Origin: Polaromonas sp. AER18D-145
GTDB taxonomy: Bacteria > Pseudomonadota > Gammaproteobacteria > Burkholderiales > Burkholderiaceae_C
Direction of reading: 5' to 3'
DNA length: 38,113 nucleotides
Assembly (NCBI RefSeq): GCF_002379095.1
Contig: NZ_NBZV01000046.1
Coordinates: 1 to 38,113 of the forward strand
Shown: positions 1-8,370 of the stretch, in pieces
Layout of the letters: each line of letters opens with the position of its first letter
How positions within the stretch are numbered: the stretch's first letter is position 1
The notes under the pieces: model-generated
What the model was told of the DNA's origin: nothing
The model's database searches: none
The model's input: only the letters and a program-made list of their open reading frames with translations
Program-made: the position numbers and the translations under genes

Positions 1-107
1 ACGAAGCCCGTCCGATGGAAGCTCGTCCTCCACGCACTGGCGGCGGCTTCGGCGGCGGTAGCGGCTACGGTGGTGGCGGCTCTGGCGGCGGACGCGGCGG
101 CTACTAA
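1..107 (+). CDS. C-terminal end of a glycine-rich RNA-binding protein (partial)
   Basis: Only the last 34 codons lie in the window; the reading frame enters at base 3 and stops at 105-107. The residues are a short Pro/Arg stretch followed by a tail of Gly with Ser, Tyr, Phe and Arg, ending in GGRGGY. Such RGG/GY tails follow a single RRM domain in small bacterial RNA-binding proteins, which are often cold-induced. The RRM itself is outside the window, so the family call rests on the tail alone. A strong terminator follows at 151-185. Convergent with the dehydrogenase gene to the right. Confidence 0.6.
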   Translation, partial: EARPMEARPPRTGGGFGGGSGYGGGGSGGGRGGY

Positions 108-150
108 GCCCTGACCCCCGACCTCTTCAGCTTCGGCTGAAGACAGCTTT

Positions 151-185
151 AAAAGGCTTCAAGACTTCGGTTTTGAAGCCTTTTT
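151..185 (+). terminator. Rho-independent terminator after the RNA-binding protein gene
   Basis: AAAAGGCTTCAA pairs with TTGAAGCCTTTTT across a short loop containing a TTCGG turn, and the right arm runs into a T tract. It sits 45 bases after the stop codon at 107. The A-rich left arm means it could also act on leftward transcripts from the convergent dehydrogenase gene. Confidence 0.85.
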
Positions 186-187
186 GC

Positions 188-238
188 ATGGTGACCCCTG
201 ATACACGGGCACATACAGCTATTATTTTTATAGCATTA
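188..238 (-). repeat. Dispersed hairpin repeat, copy A
   Basis: Read on the minus strand it starts TAATGCTAT, then an A/T loop, then ATAGCTG, a GTGCCCGT block and an AGGGG block. This matches the other eight copies in the window. The TAA of its first bases is the stop codon of the dehydrogenase gene, so the repeat begins exactly at the gene end and has the same orientation as the gene. Confidence 0.75.
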
Positions 239-1018
239 CGGTTGCTTTTCCGGCTGGCGGTGTTTGCGCGGCCGGCCCGCCAGGGCCTTGTCGAACACGG
301 CATTGGGCAACAGCCGCAGCAGCTTGGCCACCACGCCCATCTGCCAGGGAATCACGCGGTAGCTGGCGCCGGCCTCGATGGCGGCGAAGGCCTTGTCGGC
401 AAACGCCTGCGGCTGCATCAGAAAGGGCATGGCGTAGCGGTTCTTCTGCGTCAGCGGCGTGTCGATGTAGCCGGGACACAGGGTCACGACCTTCACGCCC
501 GCAGGCCGCAACTCGCCTCGCAAGCTCTCGCAATAGCTGATCACCGCCGCCTTGCTGGCGCAGTAGGCGCCGTGGCCAGGCAGCCCGCGAATACCCGCCA
601 CACTGCCGATGCCCACCAGCGAACCCGAACCCCGCTGCACCATGGCAGCCACAAAAGGATGAAAAGTCGCCGCCAGACCGATGTTGTTGGTGGCAAATGT
701 CTGCGCCATCACCTCCAGGTCCCCGCGCACCGCTGTGTCCATGCCAATGCTGATGCCGGCGTTGGCCACCACCACATCCGGCACTCCCTGGGCTGCCAGG
801 CAGGCCTGCCCTGCCGCCACCATGCTGTTGCTGTCTGCCACATCTGCGCTATAGATTTTATAGCTGTCAGCGCTTATTCCATGGGCCTTAACCCATGATT
901 CCACCTCGTTGGTACGGCGCGCCACCAGTGCCAGCCGGTAGCCGGCCTGAAAAAACCGCAGGGCCAGGGCCTGGCCAATGCCGCTGGAGGCGCCGGTGAT
1001 AAAAACGAGTCTGGACAT
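236..1018 (-). CDS. Short-chain dehydrogenase/reductase (SDR family)
   Basis: A 260-residue classical SDR, a cytosolic NAD(P)-dependent oxidoreductase. Visible motifs are the N-terminal cofactor site TGASSGIG (residues 9-16), NAGI in the middle, the catalytic Ser in GIGSVAG, and the YCASK motif (Tyr and Lys). The substrate cannot be told. I chose the ATG at 1018 because CAGGAG lies 8 bases upstream and the Rossmann fold starts there; the open frame runs further upstream through lptC sequence without meaning. It follows lptC by 58 bases in the place where lptA often lies. A dispersed repeat (848-895) is embedded in its coding sequence at about residues 41-57, and its stop codon is the first triplet of another copy. 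Confidence 0.9.
   Translation of the reverse strand: MSRLVFITGASSGIGQALALRFFQAGYRLALVARRTNEVESWVKAHGISADSYKIYSADVADSNSMVAAGQACLAAQGVPDVVVANAGISIGMDTAVRGDLEVMAQTFATNNIGLAATFHPFVAAMVQRGSGSLVGIGSVAGIRGLPGHGAYCASKAAVISYCESLRGELRPAGVKVVTLCPGYIDTPLTQKNRYAMPFLMQPQAFADKAFAAIEAGASYRVIPWQMGVVAKLLRLLPNAVFDKALAGRPRKHRQPEKQP
848..895 (+). repeat. Dispersed hairpin repeat, copy B, inside a coding sequence
   Basis: Plus-strand sequence GCTATAGATTTTATAGCTG, then CAGCGCTT and a GGGCC block, matching the intergenic repeat consensus. It lies within the dehydrogenase reading frame, opposite to the gene, and is translated as about residues 41-57, between the cofactor-binding N-terminus and the NAGI motif. The frame stays open. 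Confidence 0.6.
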
Positions 1019-1076
1019 GGAAAACTCCTGCCGGGCCTGAAACGGCCGGCTTCTTGCAGATGGCCAGCGGCCGCCG

Positions 1077-1766
1077 TCAGGGCGCGCCACCCGCGGGGGC
1101 TTTGCGTGGCACGAGCACGCCTTTGACGCGCCCCTTGAGGTCTGCCACCCGGTCAAGATTGTCGTAGGCAAAGGTGTCGCCGGCAAACTGGTCGCTGCCG
1201 CGCGTGATGACCACCGGCAGGTGCGACTTTGCGCGCTCTTCGTTGACAAACACGTGCAGGAACTCTCCCTGGAATTCGAGCCGCGGAACTTCCCGGCCGG
1301 CCGCGTCCACGGCCGCCTCGCGCACCACGCGCGCATTGCCGATGAGCTGGACTTCCGAGCCGTCGGCATTGGTCAGGGCCCGGTTTCCGGTGGAGGTCGT
1401 CAGCCGGCCTTCCAGGCTGTAGCTGCGGATCAGCGCCTGGTCGATCTCCAGCGTGTCGCTGTCGGGATAGTGGCGCAGCTCGGCGCCGGAGACATCGCTT
1501 TTGAGCCGCCCCGCGTCGTCAAAGGTCTTGATGCCGAACTTGCGCAGGTAGTAGTCCGGCTCGGCACTGACCGCCCTCTGGCCTTCAGGCGGCAGCGAGG
1601 CGGGCGTGTTTCTCACGAGCCAGTAAGTGCCCAGCGCGAGCACACCCATCATCAGCACCGGGATGTAGATGGCGGTACGCTCCCACAGCAGCGACACCCT
1701 GTCCAGCGCGTTGCGCCAGGCAGGAACCACGCCGGCGGGCGGGCCCAGGGAGGGGTTGGCAGCCAT
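1077..1766 (-). CDS. lptC: LptC, lipopolysaccharide export system protein
   Basis: A 229-residue protein with one membrane-spanning segment at about residues 33-50 followed by a periplasmic beta-strand-rich region. The opening of that region, with EPDYYLRKF and later YPDSDTLEI, is typical of LptC (DUF1239). LptC anchors in the inner membrane with LptBFG and passes LPS to LptA. Its ATG overlaps the kdsC stop by one base (TGATG), so the two genes are translationally coupled. The Pro/Ala-rich ends are variable. No lptA or lptB follows within the window; a dehydrogenase gene does. Confidence 0.85.
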   Translation of the reverse strand: MAANPSLGPPAGVVPAWRNALDRVSLLWERTAIYIPVLMMGVLALGTYWLVRNTPASLPPEGQRAVSAEPDYYLRKFGIKTFDDAGRLKSDVSGAELRHYPDSDTLEIDQALIRSYSLEGRLTTSTGNRALTNADGSEVQLIGNARVVREAAVDAAGREVPRLEFQGEFLHVFVNEERAKSHLPVVITRGSDQFAGDTFAYDNLDRVADLKGRVKGVLVPRKAPAGGAP

Positions 1767-2368
1767 CAGGCGGTGTACTCCTGCAGCAAGGCCGCATAGC
1801 GGCCGCTGGCCACCATCAGCAGGTCGCAGAATTCGCGCACGGCGCCGTCACCACCGCGGGCCTGCGTGACATGCGTGGCCAGGGCCTTGACCTCCACATG
1901 CGCGTTGGCAGGTGCGCAGCTGAAGGCAACGCGGCGCATCACCGGCAGGTCGGGCCAGTCATCGCCCATGAAGGCCGCCTGGGACCAGTCCAGCCCCAGC
2001 TCTTTCAGCGTGATCTCGGCGGCCGGGCGCTTGTCCTCGGTGCCGTAGTGGGTGTGGGTCACGCCCAGCGCGTGCAGGCGCGAGCGCAACACCACGCTGT
2101 CGCGCCCGGTGATCACGGCCGGCGTGATGCCCGCCCGTTGCAGCAGCTTCAGGCCGTGGCCGTCCAGCGTGTTGAAGCGCTTGAGGGTTTCGCCGCCGGT
2201 GGTGAAGCCCTCGTGCTGTGTCGCCCGGTCGTCGCCCGGCGGGTACTCGCCGAAATACAGGCCACCGTCGGTCAGCACGCCGTCGACATCGAAGAAGGCC
2301 ACCTTGACGTTCTGCGCGCGCAGCAGCAGTTCAGGCGCAAGGTTCAGGGCAGGAACATGGGGGCGCAT
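1766..2368 (-). CDS. kdsC: KdsC, 3-deoxy-D-manno-octulosonate 8-phosphate phosphatase
   Basis: A 200-residue HAD-superfamily phosphatase that removes phosphate from KDO-8-P in LPS core synthesis. Motif I is FFDVDGVLTDG with the nucleophile Asp27 and acid Asp29. ITGRDS is motif II and GDDWPDLP carries the metal-binding aspartates. It lacks a large cap, as expected for the C0 tetrameric family. The start is the ATG at 2368, which shares one base with the kdsD stop (TGATG). An upstream in-frame start exists but lies inside kdsD. Middle gene of the kdsD-kdsC-lptC operon. Confidence 0.95.
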   Translation of the reverse strand: MRPHVPALNLAPELLLRAQNVKVAFFDVDGVLTDGGLYFGEYPPGDDRATQHEGFTTGGETLKRFNTLDGHGLKLLQRAGITPAVITGRDSVVLRSRLHALGVTHTHYGTEDKRPAAEITLKELGLDWSQAAFMGDDWPDLPVMRRVAFSCAPANAHVEVKALATHVTQARGGDGAVREFCDLLMVASGRYAALLQEYTA

Positions 2369-3360
2369 CAGATCACCTTCGCACGCAGCAAGTCGTTGCT
2401 GTTGAGCGCGCCGCACAAGGCGCCTGCGTCGTCCACCACCAGCACGCTGGTGATGCGGTACTGCTCCATCAGGGCCGCCGCCTCCACGGCCAGGGCGCCG
2501 GCGTGCAGGGTGCGCGGGTCGGGGTGCATGACCTCGCTGGCCTGGACGGCGCGCAGATCCACGCCTTTTTCCACCAGGCGGCGCAAATCGCCGTCGGTAA
2601 AGATGCCCAGCACCCGGCGATGCTCGTCCACCACCGCCGAAGCGCCCAGGCCCTTGCGGCTCATCTCGCGCATCAGCTCGGTGAACCCGGTGTGCGGGCC
2701 CACGGCCGGCACGGCGTCACCGGTGCGCATCACGTCGCTCACATGGGTCAGCAGTTTGCGGCCCAGCGCCCCGCCGGGATGGGAACGGGCAAAGTCTTCC
2801 TCCCTGAAGCCGCGGGCGTCGAGCAGGGCCACCGCCAGCGCGTCACCCAGCGCCAGCTGCGCGGTGGTGCTGGCCGTCGGCGCCAGATTGAGCGGACAGG
2901 CCTCCTGCGCCACGCTGCTGTCGAGCGTGACATCGCCATACTCGGCCAGTGTCGAGGCCGCGTTGCCGGTGATGGCCACCAGCGGCACCCCCTGGCGGCG
3001 CAACGCCGGCAGGATGGCGGTGAGCTCCTCGCTCTCGCCGCTGTTCGATATCGCCAGCACCACGTCGCCCGCCTGGACCATGCCCAGGTCGCCATGGCTG
3101 GCCTCTGCTGGATGCACAAACATCGCCGGCGTGCCGGTCGAGGCCAGGGTGGCGGAAATTTTCCGGCCGATGTGACCGCTTTTCCCCATGCCCATCACCA
3201 CGACCCGGCCCTTGCAGGCCAGCATGACCTGCACGGCTTGCGCGAATTCGGGGCCGACCCGGGTTTTCAGGCCGAGTACCGCGGCGGCTTCAATGTCAAA
3301 GGTTCTGTGGGCCAGTGCCAGCGCTTGCGCAGGGTCGAATTTCGCGGGATCAAAGCTCAT
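2368..3360 (-). CDS. kdsD: KdsD, arabinose-5-phosphate isomerase
   Basis: A 330-residue isomerase converting D-ribulose-5-P to D-arabinose-5-P, the first step towards KDO. It has an N-terminal SIS sugar-isomerase domain (about residues 30-165; GMGKSGHIGRKI, SNSGESEE, the SHPGGALG block near 200) and two CBS domains at about 210-330, the full KpsF/GutQ layout. It leads the leftward operon with kdsC and lptC, and is divergent from the antiporter gene across 89 bases that must hold both promoters. Confidence 0.95.
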   Translation of the reverse strand: MSFDPAKFDPAQALALAHRTFDIEAAAVLGLKTRVGPEFAQAVQVMLACKGRVVVMGMGKSGHIGRKISATLASTGTPAMFVHPAEASHGDLGMVQAGDVVLAISNSGESEELTAILPALRRQGVPLVAITGNAASTLAEYGDVTLDSSVAQEACPLNLAPTASTTAQLALGDALAVALLDARGFREEDFARSHPGGALGRKLLTHVSDVMRTGDAVPAVGPHTGFTELMREMSRKGLGASAVVDEHRRVLGIFTDGDLRRLVEKGVDLRAVQASEVMHPDPRTLHAGALAVEAAALMEQYRITSVLVVDDAGALCGALNSNDLLRAKVI

Positions 3361-3449
3361 GCCTGCATTCTATAGAGCCGCACTGAATTGGGGCCGTCCT
3401 GCCCACTCACCCCCCGGGGGAGAAAACACCCATCGGCTACCATCCAGGC

Positions 3450-5435
3450 ATGACCGCGCTTGAACTCACACTGCTGTATTTGCTGGCTGCTGTGCTTGGC
3501 GTGGTCACCTGCCGCTTCTTCAAGTTGCCGCCCATGCTGGGTTACCTGGCGGTCGGCGTGGTGATCGGCCCGAACGCGCTGGCGCTGGCGAAAAACTCCG
3601 ACGGCGTGCGCCATCTCGGCGAATTCGGCGTGGTTTTCCTGATGTTTGTGATCGGACTCGAGTTCAACCTGCCCAAGCTACGCTCGATGCGGCGTCACGT
3701 CTTCGGCCTGGGCATGCTCCAGGTCGTGTCCACGATGGTGCTGGCCACCGTCGGCTCCCTGTTTCTGGCGACGCTGGCGCCCACCCTCTGGAAGATGCCC
3801 TGGCAGACGGCGCTGGCGCTCTCCGGTGCCGTTGCCATGAGCAGCACCGCCGTGGTGGTCAAGCTGCTGTCCGAGCGGCTCGAGCTCGACTCTGAACACG
3901 GCAAACGCGTGATGGGCGTGCTGCTGTTCCAGGATCTGGCCGTGGTGCCGTTGCTGGTGCTGATTCCCGCGCTGGGCGCCTCCCCCGACAAGCTGCTGAT
4001 GGCCCTGGCGATAGCCGGGCTCAAGGCGACGGTGCTGGTCGGGTTGCTGCTGACCGGCGGCCAACGCGTCATGCGCTGGTGGCTGACACTGGTGGCCAGG
4101 CGCAAGAGCGAGGAGCTGTTCGTGCTGAACCTGCTGCTGGTCACGCTGGCGCTGGCCTGGCTCACTGAGTTGGCCGGGTTGAGCCTGGCGCTCGGCGCCT
4201 TCATCGCCGGCATGCTGATCTCCGAAACCGAGTTCAAGCACCAGGTGGAAACCGACATCCGCCCCTTCCACGATGTGCTGCTCGGGCTGTTTTTCATCAG
4301 CATCGGCATGCTGCTGGACTGGCGGCTGGTGCTCGAACGCTGGTCGCTGGTGCTGCTGCTGCTGACCGTGCCGGTGCTGTTCAAGCTGGTGCTGGTCACG
4401 GCGCTGGCGCGCGGCCTGGGCGCCACCACCGGTGTGTCGCTGCGCACCGGCCTGTACCTGGCGCAGGCTGGCGAGTTCGGCTTTGTGCTGTTGACGCTGG
4501 CGCAGGGCAACAACCTGATTCCCCCGTCGCTGCTCAACCCCATCCTGGCGAGCATGGTGCTGTCGATGCTGGCCACGCCCTTCATCATCATGTACAGCAA
4601 CCGCATCGTGATGAAGCTGGTGTCCAGCGAATGGCTGCAGCAGTCGCTGCAGATGACCACGATTGCGCGCAAATCCATCAACACCGACCGGCACGTGATC
4701 GTCTGCGGCTACGGCCGCTGCGGCCAGAACCTGGGCCACATGCTGGAGCGCGAAGGCATCCCCTACATCGCGCTGGACCTGGACCCGGACCGGGTGCGCC
4801 AGGCCGCCGCCGCTGGCGACTCGGTGGTGTTCGGCGACGCCGTGCGGCTGCAATCGCTGATGGCGGCCGGCCTGGCGCGCGCCAGCGCCGTGGTGGTGAC
4901 CTATCTGGACACGGCCAGTGCGCTCAAGGTGCTGGCCAACATCCGCGCCCATGCGCCCACCGTCCCCGTGATTGTCCGCACGAGGGACGACCGCGACCTG
5001 GAAAAGCTGCAGGCCGCCGGCGCCACCGAGGTGGTGCCCGAGGCCATCGAAGCCAGCCTGATGCTGGCCAGCCACGCGCTGGCGCTGGTGGGCGTGCCCA
5101 TGCGCCGCGTGATCCGGGTGGTGCAGGACCAGCGCGATGCGCGCTACAACCTGCTGCGCGGCTATTTTCGCGGTGCCGACGACGACACGACTGCCGATCT
5201 GGAGCAGGAACGCCTGTCCACCGTCACGCTGCCCTTGGGCATCAAGTCGATCGGCCGGCCATTGGGCGAGTTTGCGCTGCGCGCAACGGGTGTACGCGTG
5301 GTCAGCCTGCGCCGCGGCGGCGGCAAGCCCCTGGAAGCACTGGACACCACACGGCTAGAGGAGGGCGACACCCTGGTGCTGTCGGGCAAGTCCGAAGCCC
5401 TGGCCCTGGCCGAGCAGAAACTTTTGCGGGGCTGA
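3450..5435 (+). CDS. Cation:proton antiporter, KefB/KefC type (CPA2 with TrkA-N and TrkA-C)
   Basis: A 661-residue inner-membrane protein. The first ~390 residues hold about a dozen hydrophobic segments of the Na+/H+ exchanger (CPA2) fold, including FMFVIGLEF and LALGAFIAGMLIS. A cytosolic RCK/TrkA-N domain starts near residue 415 with the nucleotide-binding pattern CGYGRCGQNLG, and a TrkA-C domain lies at about 570-655. The layout is that of glutathione-gated K+ efflux proteins, but the ion and ligand cannot be read from sequence. Comamonadaceae often keep such a gene divergent to kdsD. The next gene starts 15 bases after its stop. Confidence 0.9.
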   Translation: MTALELTLLYLLAAVLGVVTCRFFKLPPMLGYLAVGVVIGPNALALAKNSDGVRHLGEFGVVFLMFVIGLEFNLPKLRSMRRHVFGLGMLQVVSTMVLATVGSLFLATLAPTLWKMPWQTALALSGAVAMSSTAVVVKLLSERLELDSEHGKRVMGVLLFQDLAVVPLLVLIPALGASPDKLLMALAIAGLKATVLVGLLLTGGQRVMRWWLTLVARRKSEELFVLNLLLVTLALAWLTELAGLSLALGAFIAGMLISETEFKHQVETDIRPFHDVLLGLFFISIGMLLDWRLVLERWSLVLLLLTVPVLFKLVLVTALARGLGATTGVSLRTGLYLAQAGEFGFVLLTLAQGNNLIPPSLLNPILASMVLSMLATPFIIMYSNRIVMKLVSSEWLQQSLQMTTIARKSINTDRHVIVCGYGRCGQNLGHMLEREGIPYIALDLDPDRVRQAAAAGDSVVFGDAVRLQSLMAAGLARASAVVVTYLDTASALKVLANIRAHAPTVPVIVRTRDDRDLEKLQAAGATEVVPEAIEASLMLASHALALVGVPMRRVIRVVQDQRDARYNLLRGYFRGADDDTTADLEQERLSTVTLPLGIKSIGRPLGEFALRATGVRVVSLRRGGGKPLEALDTTRLEEGDTLVLSGKSEALALAEQKLLRG

Positions 5436-5450
5436 CGGGCTCCCAAGTCC

Positions 5451-5993
5451 ATGAATCGACGACTTTTCACCGGCGCGCTGCTGGTCGCCCCCTGGCTGGC
5501 CAGCGCGCAAACCGAGCCGCTTGCCACGCGCCTGCGCGCCGGCGCCTGTGTGGTGTTGCTGCGCCATGCGCAAACCGAGCCCGGCTTCGGCGACCCGCCG
5601 GACTTTCGCATTGACCAGTGCAGCACACAGCGCAACCTCAGCGATGAAGGGCGCCTGCAGGCCGGGCGTATCGGCCAGTGGTTCACGTCCCGTGGCCTGC
5701 AGCCGCGCGCGGTCCGGTCCAGCGCCTGGTGCCGCTGCAAGGACACGGCGGACCTGGCGTTCGGCGGCCACCAGGTCTGGCCGGCGCTCAATTCCTTTTT
5801 CGGGTCCGGCGGCAGGGAAACCCAGACCGCGCAATTGCGCACCGCACTGGGCCGCATCCCGGCGGGCCATTTCGAGGTGTGGGTCACCCACCAGGTCAAC
5901 ATGACGGCGCTGACCGGTGAAGGCATGACGATGGGTGAAGGCCTGGTGGTCGATGCAAGGGGCAAAATGGTGGCCCGCAGCACTTTTGGCTAG
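5451..5993 (+). CDS. Secreted histidine phosphatase family protein
   Basis: A 180-residue protein with a signal peptide (positive MNRR, hydrophobic stretch to about residue 19, cleavage after ASA). The phosphohistidine motif is LLRHAQT (Arg38, His39), an RHA variant of the RHG motif. A second histidine lies in WVTHQVN near residue 147, and the middle [12 protein letters not shown] matches the conserved Arg of the family. The product is probably periplasmic and removes phosphate from an unknown substrate. It lies 15 bases after the antiporter gene and 4 bases before apt, so the three genes probably share a transcript. Confidence 0.8.
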   Translation: MNRRLFTGALLVAPWLASAQTEPLATRLRAGACVVLLRHAQTEPGFGDPPDFRIDQCSTQRNLSDEGRLQAGRIGQWFTSRGLQPRAVRSSAWCRCKDTADLAFGGHQVWPALNSFFGSGGRETQTAQLRTALGRIPAGHFEVWVTHQVNMTALTGEGMTMGEGLVVDARGKMVARSTFG

Positions 5994-5997
5994 CCCC

Positions 5998-6564
5998 ATG
6001 CCCTCCACCCGCGACGCGTTCAATTTCGGCCCTTACCTCCGCAGCCACATCCGCACCGTGCCCGACTGGCCGACCCCCGGCGTCCAGTTTCGCGACATCA
6101 CGCCACTGCTGCAGGACCCGAAGGTGTTCCGGGTGCTGATCGACGCCTTTGTGCACCGCTACATGGACCCGGCCCTGCGCCCCGACGTGGTGGCCGGGCT
6201 GGATGCGCGCGGCTTCATCCTCGGCGCGGTCGTGGCGTATGAACTCAACATCGGTTTTGTGCCGATCCGGAAAAAAGGCAAGCTGCCTTTCACCACAGTG
6301 CAGGAAACCTACGAACTCGAGTACGGCAGCGCCACCGTCGAGCTGCACACCGACGCCGTCAAGACCGGCGACAGGGTGCTGCTGATCGACGACCTCATCG
6401 CCACCGGCGGCACCATGATGGCCGGAAAAAAGCTGCTGGAAAAGCTGGGCGCCCGCGTCATGGAAGGCGCGGCGATTGTGGATCTGCCGGAGCTGGGCGG
6501 CTCCGCCAAACTGCGTGCCGCCGGCCTGCCGCTGTTCACACTGGTGGATTTTGCCGGCCACTGA
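5998..6564 (+). CDS. apt: Adenine phosphoribosyltransferase
   Basis: A 188-residue purine salvage enzyme making AMP from adenine and PRPP. The PRPP-binding loop is [13 protein letters not shown] (about residues 127-139); [12 protein letters not shown] and GLDARGFI near the N-terminus are the usual Apt signatures. I chose the ATG at 5998, just after the phosphatase stop at 5993; an in-frame start at 5935 would lie inside that gene. A dispersed repeat (copy C) follows the stop by about 12 bases in the same orientation. Confidence 0.95.
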   Translation: MPSTRDAFNFGPYLRSHIRTVPDWPTPGVQFRDITPLLQDPKVFRVLIDAFVHRYMDPALRPDVVAGLDARGFILGAVVAYELNIGFVPIRKKGKLPFTTVQETYELEYGSATVELHTDAVKTGDRVLLIDDLIATGGTMMAGKKLLEKLGARVMEGAAIVDLPELGGSAKLRAAGLPLFTLVDFAGH

Positions 6565-6576
6565 GTCCGGTCAATC

Positions 6577-6640
6577 GCTATTAATTCAATAGCTGCCGGC
6601 GACCATCCATAAAGGGCTGGACGGAGAATTGATTCAATAT
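6577..6640 (+). repeat. Dispersed hairpin repeat, copy C
   Basis: Starts GCTATTAATTCAATAGCTG, then GGCG, an AAAGGGCTG block and an A/T end. It lies directly after apt in the same orientation, between apt and the convergent unknown gene. Confidence 0.8.
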
Positions 6641-6671
6641 TTCAGGAAATCCGGGCAGCAACGCCCGCGGC

Positions 6672-7493
6672 TCACAACAGGTCGCCGTACTGCGTTGCGC
6701 TGAGCGCCGGCGCCGAGACCGGAGTATCCGGCATCTCGGTGTCTTCAAAACCAGTGAGCAGGGTGTAGGAGTGCGGGCCGCTGCGGGTTGACACCCCTTT
6801 GGCCACCTGCGCCGTACCGCCGCTGGCGGACGCGGCAGCCAGGGCCTGCTTGAAAGCGGCCACTTCGTCGTCCTGAATGGGTTCAAAACGGGAGGCGACT
6901 GGCGCCACCACAGCCGTTTCGGTGACGGCGGCGACAAGGACAGCGACGGCCGGCTCGGGCAGGGCGGCCACAGCACCAACCGTCGCCGCGGCGGCAGACG
7001 CGCTGTGGGTGCTGGTACTGGACCGGGGCCGGCCCACCGACACCAGTTCGTTCATGCGCCAGTACACGGCCGTCACACGGATGTTGTAGCGTGACTTGGC
7101 GCTCTGGGCAATCATCACCTCGATTTCCGCCAGGCGATCGGTCTGCCCCCCGAACTCCTGCGCCAGGTCCATCATGACCATGAACTGGTCACCGCGCGGG
7201 TCCAGGGATAGCACCTTGAATTTGTAGCTGGCCGACAGGACGCCGGCACGGATCATGGCCTCGCGCACGGCGGCATACAGCAGCTCCCTCTTGGCGTGCC
7301 GCTGGGATTTCTGCTCGCCGCCGTGTTCGCCGGTTTTCACAGGTGCTGGCACCGAAGACCTGGACCGTGCGCCCGCCACCGGCCGGGTACGCTCGTCGCG
7401 CGTCAGACCCGAACTGTCGCCGTCGGGCCGCCCCTTGCCGGCGACCTGCTTGGCGTTGCTGGAGCTACCGGAAAACCAACTGAAAAATGACAT
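6672..7493 (-). CDS. Conserved hypothetical protein with a folded core and low-complexity tail
   Basis: A 273-residue protein I cannot assign. The N-terminal ~70 residues are Ser/Gly/Arg-rich and probably disordered. A folded core at about 68-150 contains AVREAMIRAGVLSASYKFKV, RGDQFMVMMDL and a RYNIRVTAVYWRMNE block. The second half is Ala/Val-rich with a conserved-looking YTLLTGFEDTEMPDT segment near the end. No signal peptide or membrane helix is evident. It is convergent with apt and stands alone. The start ATG at 7493 fits the MSFFSWFSG opening. Confidence 0.7.
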   Translation of the reverse strand: MSFFSWFSGSSSNAKQVAGKGRPDGDSSGLTRDERTRPVAGARSRSSVPAPVKTGEHGGEQKSQRHAKRELLYAAVREAMIRAGVLSASYKFKVLSLDPRGDQFMVMMDLAQEFGGQTDRLAEIEVMIAQSAKSRYNIRVTAVYWRMNELVSVGRPRSSTSTHSASAAAATVGAVAALPEPAVAVLVAAVTETAVVAPVASRFEPIQDDEVAAFKQALAAASASGGTAQVAKGVSTRSGPHSYTLLTGFEDTEMPDTPVSAPALSATQYGDLL

Positions 7494-7542
7494 CGCCTGG
7501 CGCCTGGAAAATGATGGCTGCGCATGCAGCGATCGGGGTTGT

Positions 7543-7561
7543 GTTGCAGGTGTCCTGCAAC
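7543..7561. other. Perfect 8-bp stem-loop upstream of the unknown gene
   Basis: GTTGCAGG and CCTGCAAC pair perfectly around a TGT loop. It lies 50 bases upstream of the minus-strand gene ending at 6672, between it and the cyclic-nucleotide-binding gene. There is no U tract in the leftward direction, so an operator or leader hairpin is as likely as a terminator. Confidence 0.4.
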
Positions 7562-7739
7562 TTTCATCGGTCTAGTTTACTGAGTCCTCCTGCCAAGACA
7601 GCCCGCGCCGGACGGACGGAAGGTACCGCCGGTAAGTCCCGGCGAGCATCTCTGCCATAAATCACACTCTGGCCGCCTGAATGCACAACCGGCGCCGCCC
7701 ACCTCTGGGTGCGCCACCACTGGCCACGACCCAACGCCC

Positions 7740-8231
7740 TCAGGTGACCGCCACGCGTTTGGGACGGTTGTAAAGGCGCCTGGCCATCACCCCGCCCATG
7801 GCCAGACACAGTTCGAGCGCGATCGGGCTGTGCCGGTTGGACAGCTCCTTGAAACGAATCGCGGTAAGACACCAGAGCTGACAGGCGTTGGAGGCCTGCA
7901 CGGTGGCGTTGCGCGGCAGGCGTGAGAAAAAGGCGCCTTCGCCCACCATGGAGCCCGCAGCCACCATGGCCAGCCGTACGCGGCCCTTCTCGTCCTGGTA
8001 GTGAACGCTCAGCGTGCCGCTCTCAATGAAGTACAGGGTCTGGTCCGCCGAACCCTGCTCAATCAGCGACTGCCCCTGCTGCAAGGCAAACGGCTGCATG
8101 TAGCCGGCCAACACGTCCCACTGCTGCGGCGTGAACTGGCAACGCAAGGCGTCGCTGGCATGGCTGTGCGCAATCGCGTTGACCAGCCCCTGAATGTCAA
8201 AGCGGACTGATGTGGGGAGAGGGGCGTTCAT
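7740..8231 (-). CDS. Cyclic-nucleotide-binding domain protein without DNA-binding domain
   Basis: A 163-residue protein with one Crp-type cNMP-binding domain at about residues 35-145. FALQQGQSLIEQGS, LYFIESGTLSVHY and AAGSMVGEGAFFSRLPRNAT match the beta-roll and phosphate-binding cassette. After this fold only ~18 residues remain (RRLYNRPKRVAVT), too short for the helix-turn-helix of Crp/Fnr regulators. It may be a ligand sensor acting on a partner. I took the ATG at 8231 (MNAPLP); the longer open frame adds only an unlikely 13 residues. Confidence 0.8.
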   Translation of the reverse strand: MNAPLPTSVRFDIQGLVNAIAHSHASDALRCQFTPQQWDVLAGYMQPFALQQGQSLIEQGSADQTLYFIESGTLSVHYQDEKGRVRLAMVAAGSMVGEGAFFSRLPRNATVQASNACQLWCLTAIRFKELSNRHSPIALELCLAMGGVMARRLYNRPKRVAVT

Positions 8232-8370
8232 GATGCACGGAAGATACCCTTGACCGGGACCTTGCCGCAAGGGACGTTAACGCCCGTTTACACCTGATAC
8301 AACGGCGCGTTACATGGAATCATGTCTCAAGCCACCGAGCTCCGGGCCGAAACGGTCCACCGTTAGCGTG

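Noticed and set aside
236..1369. Longer form of the dehydrogenase reaching into lptC
   Set aside because: The added residues are an out-of-frame reading of lptC; the Rossmann motif and ribosome site support the ATG at 1018.
3678..5075. 465-codon open frame antisense to the antiporter gene
   Set aside because: Gln/His-rich antisense shadow of Leu/Val codons in the membrane protein.
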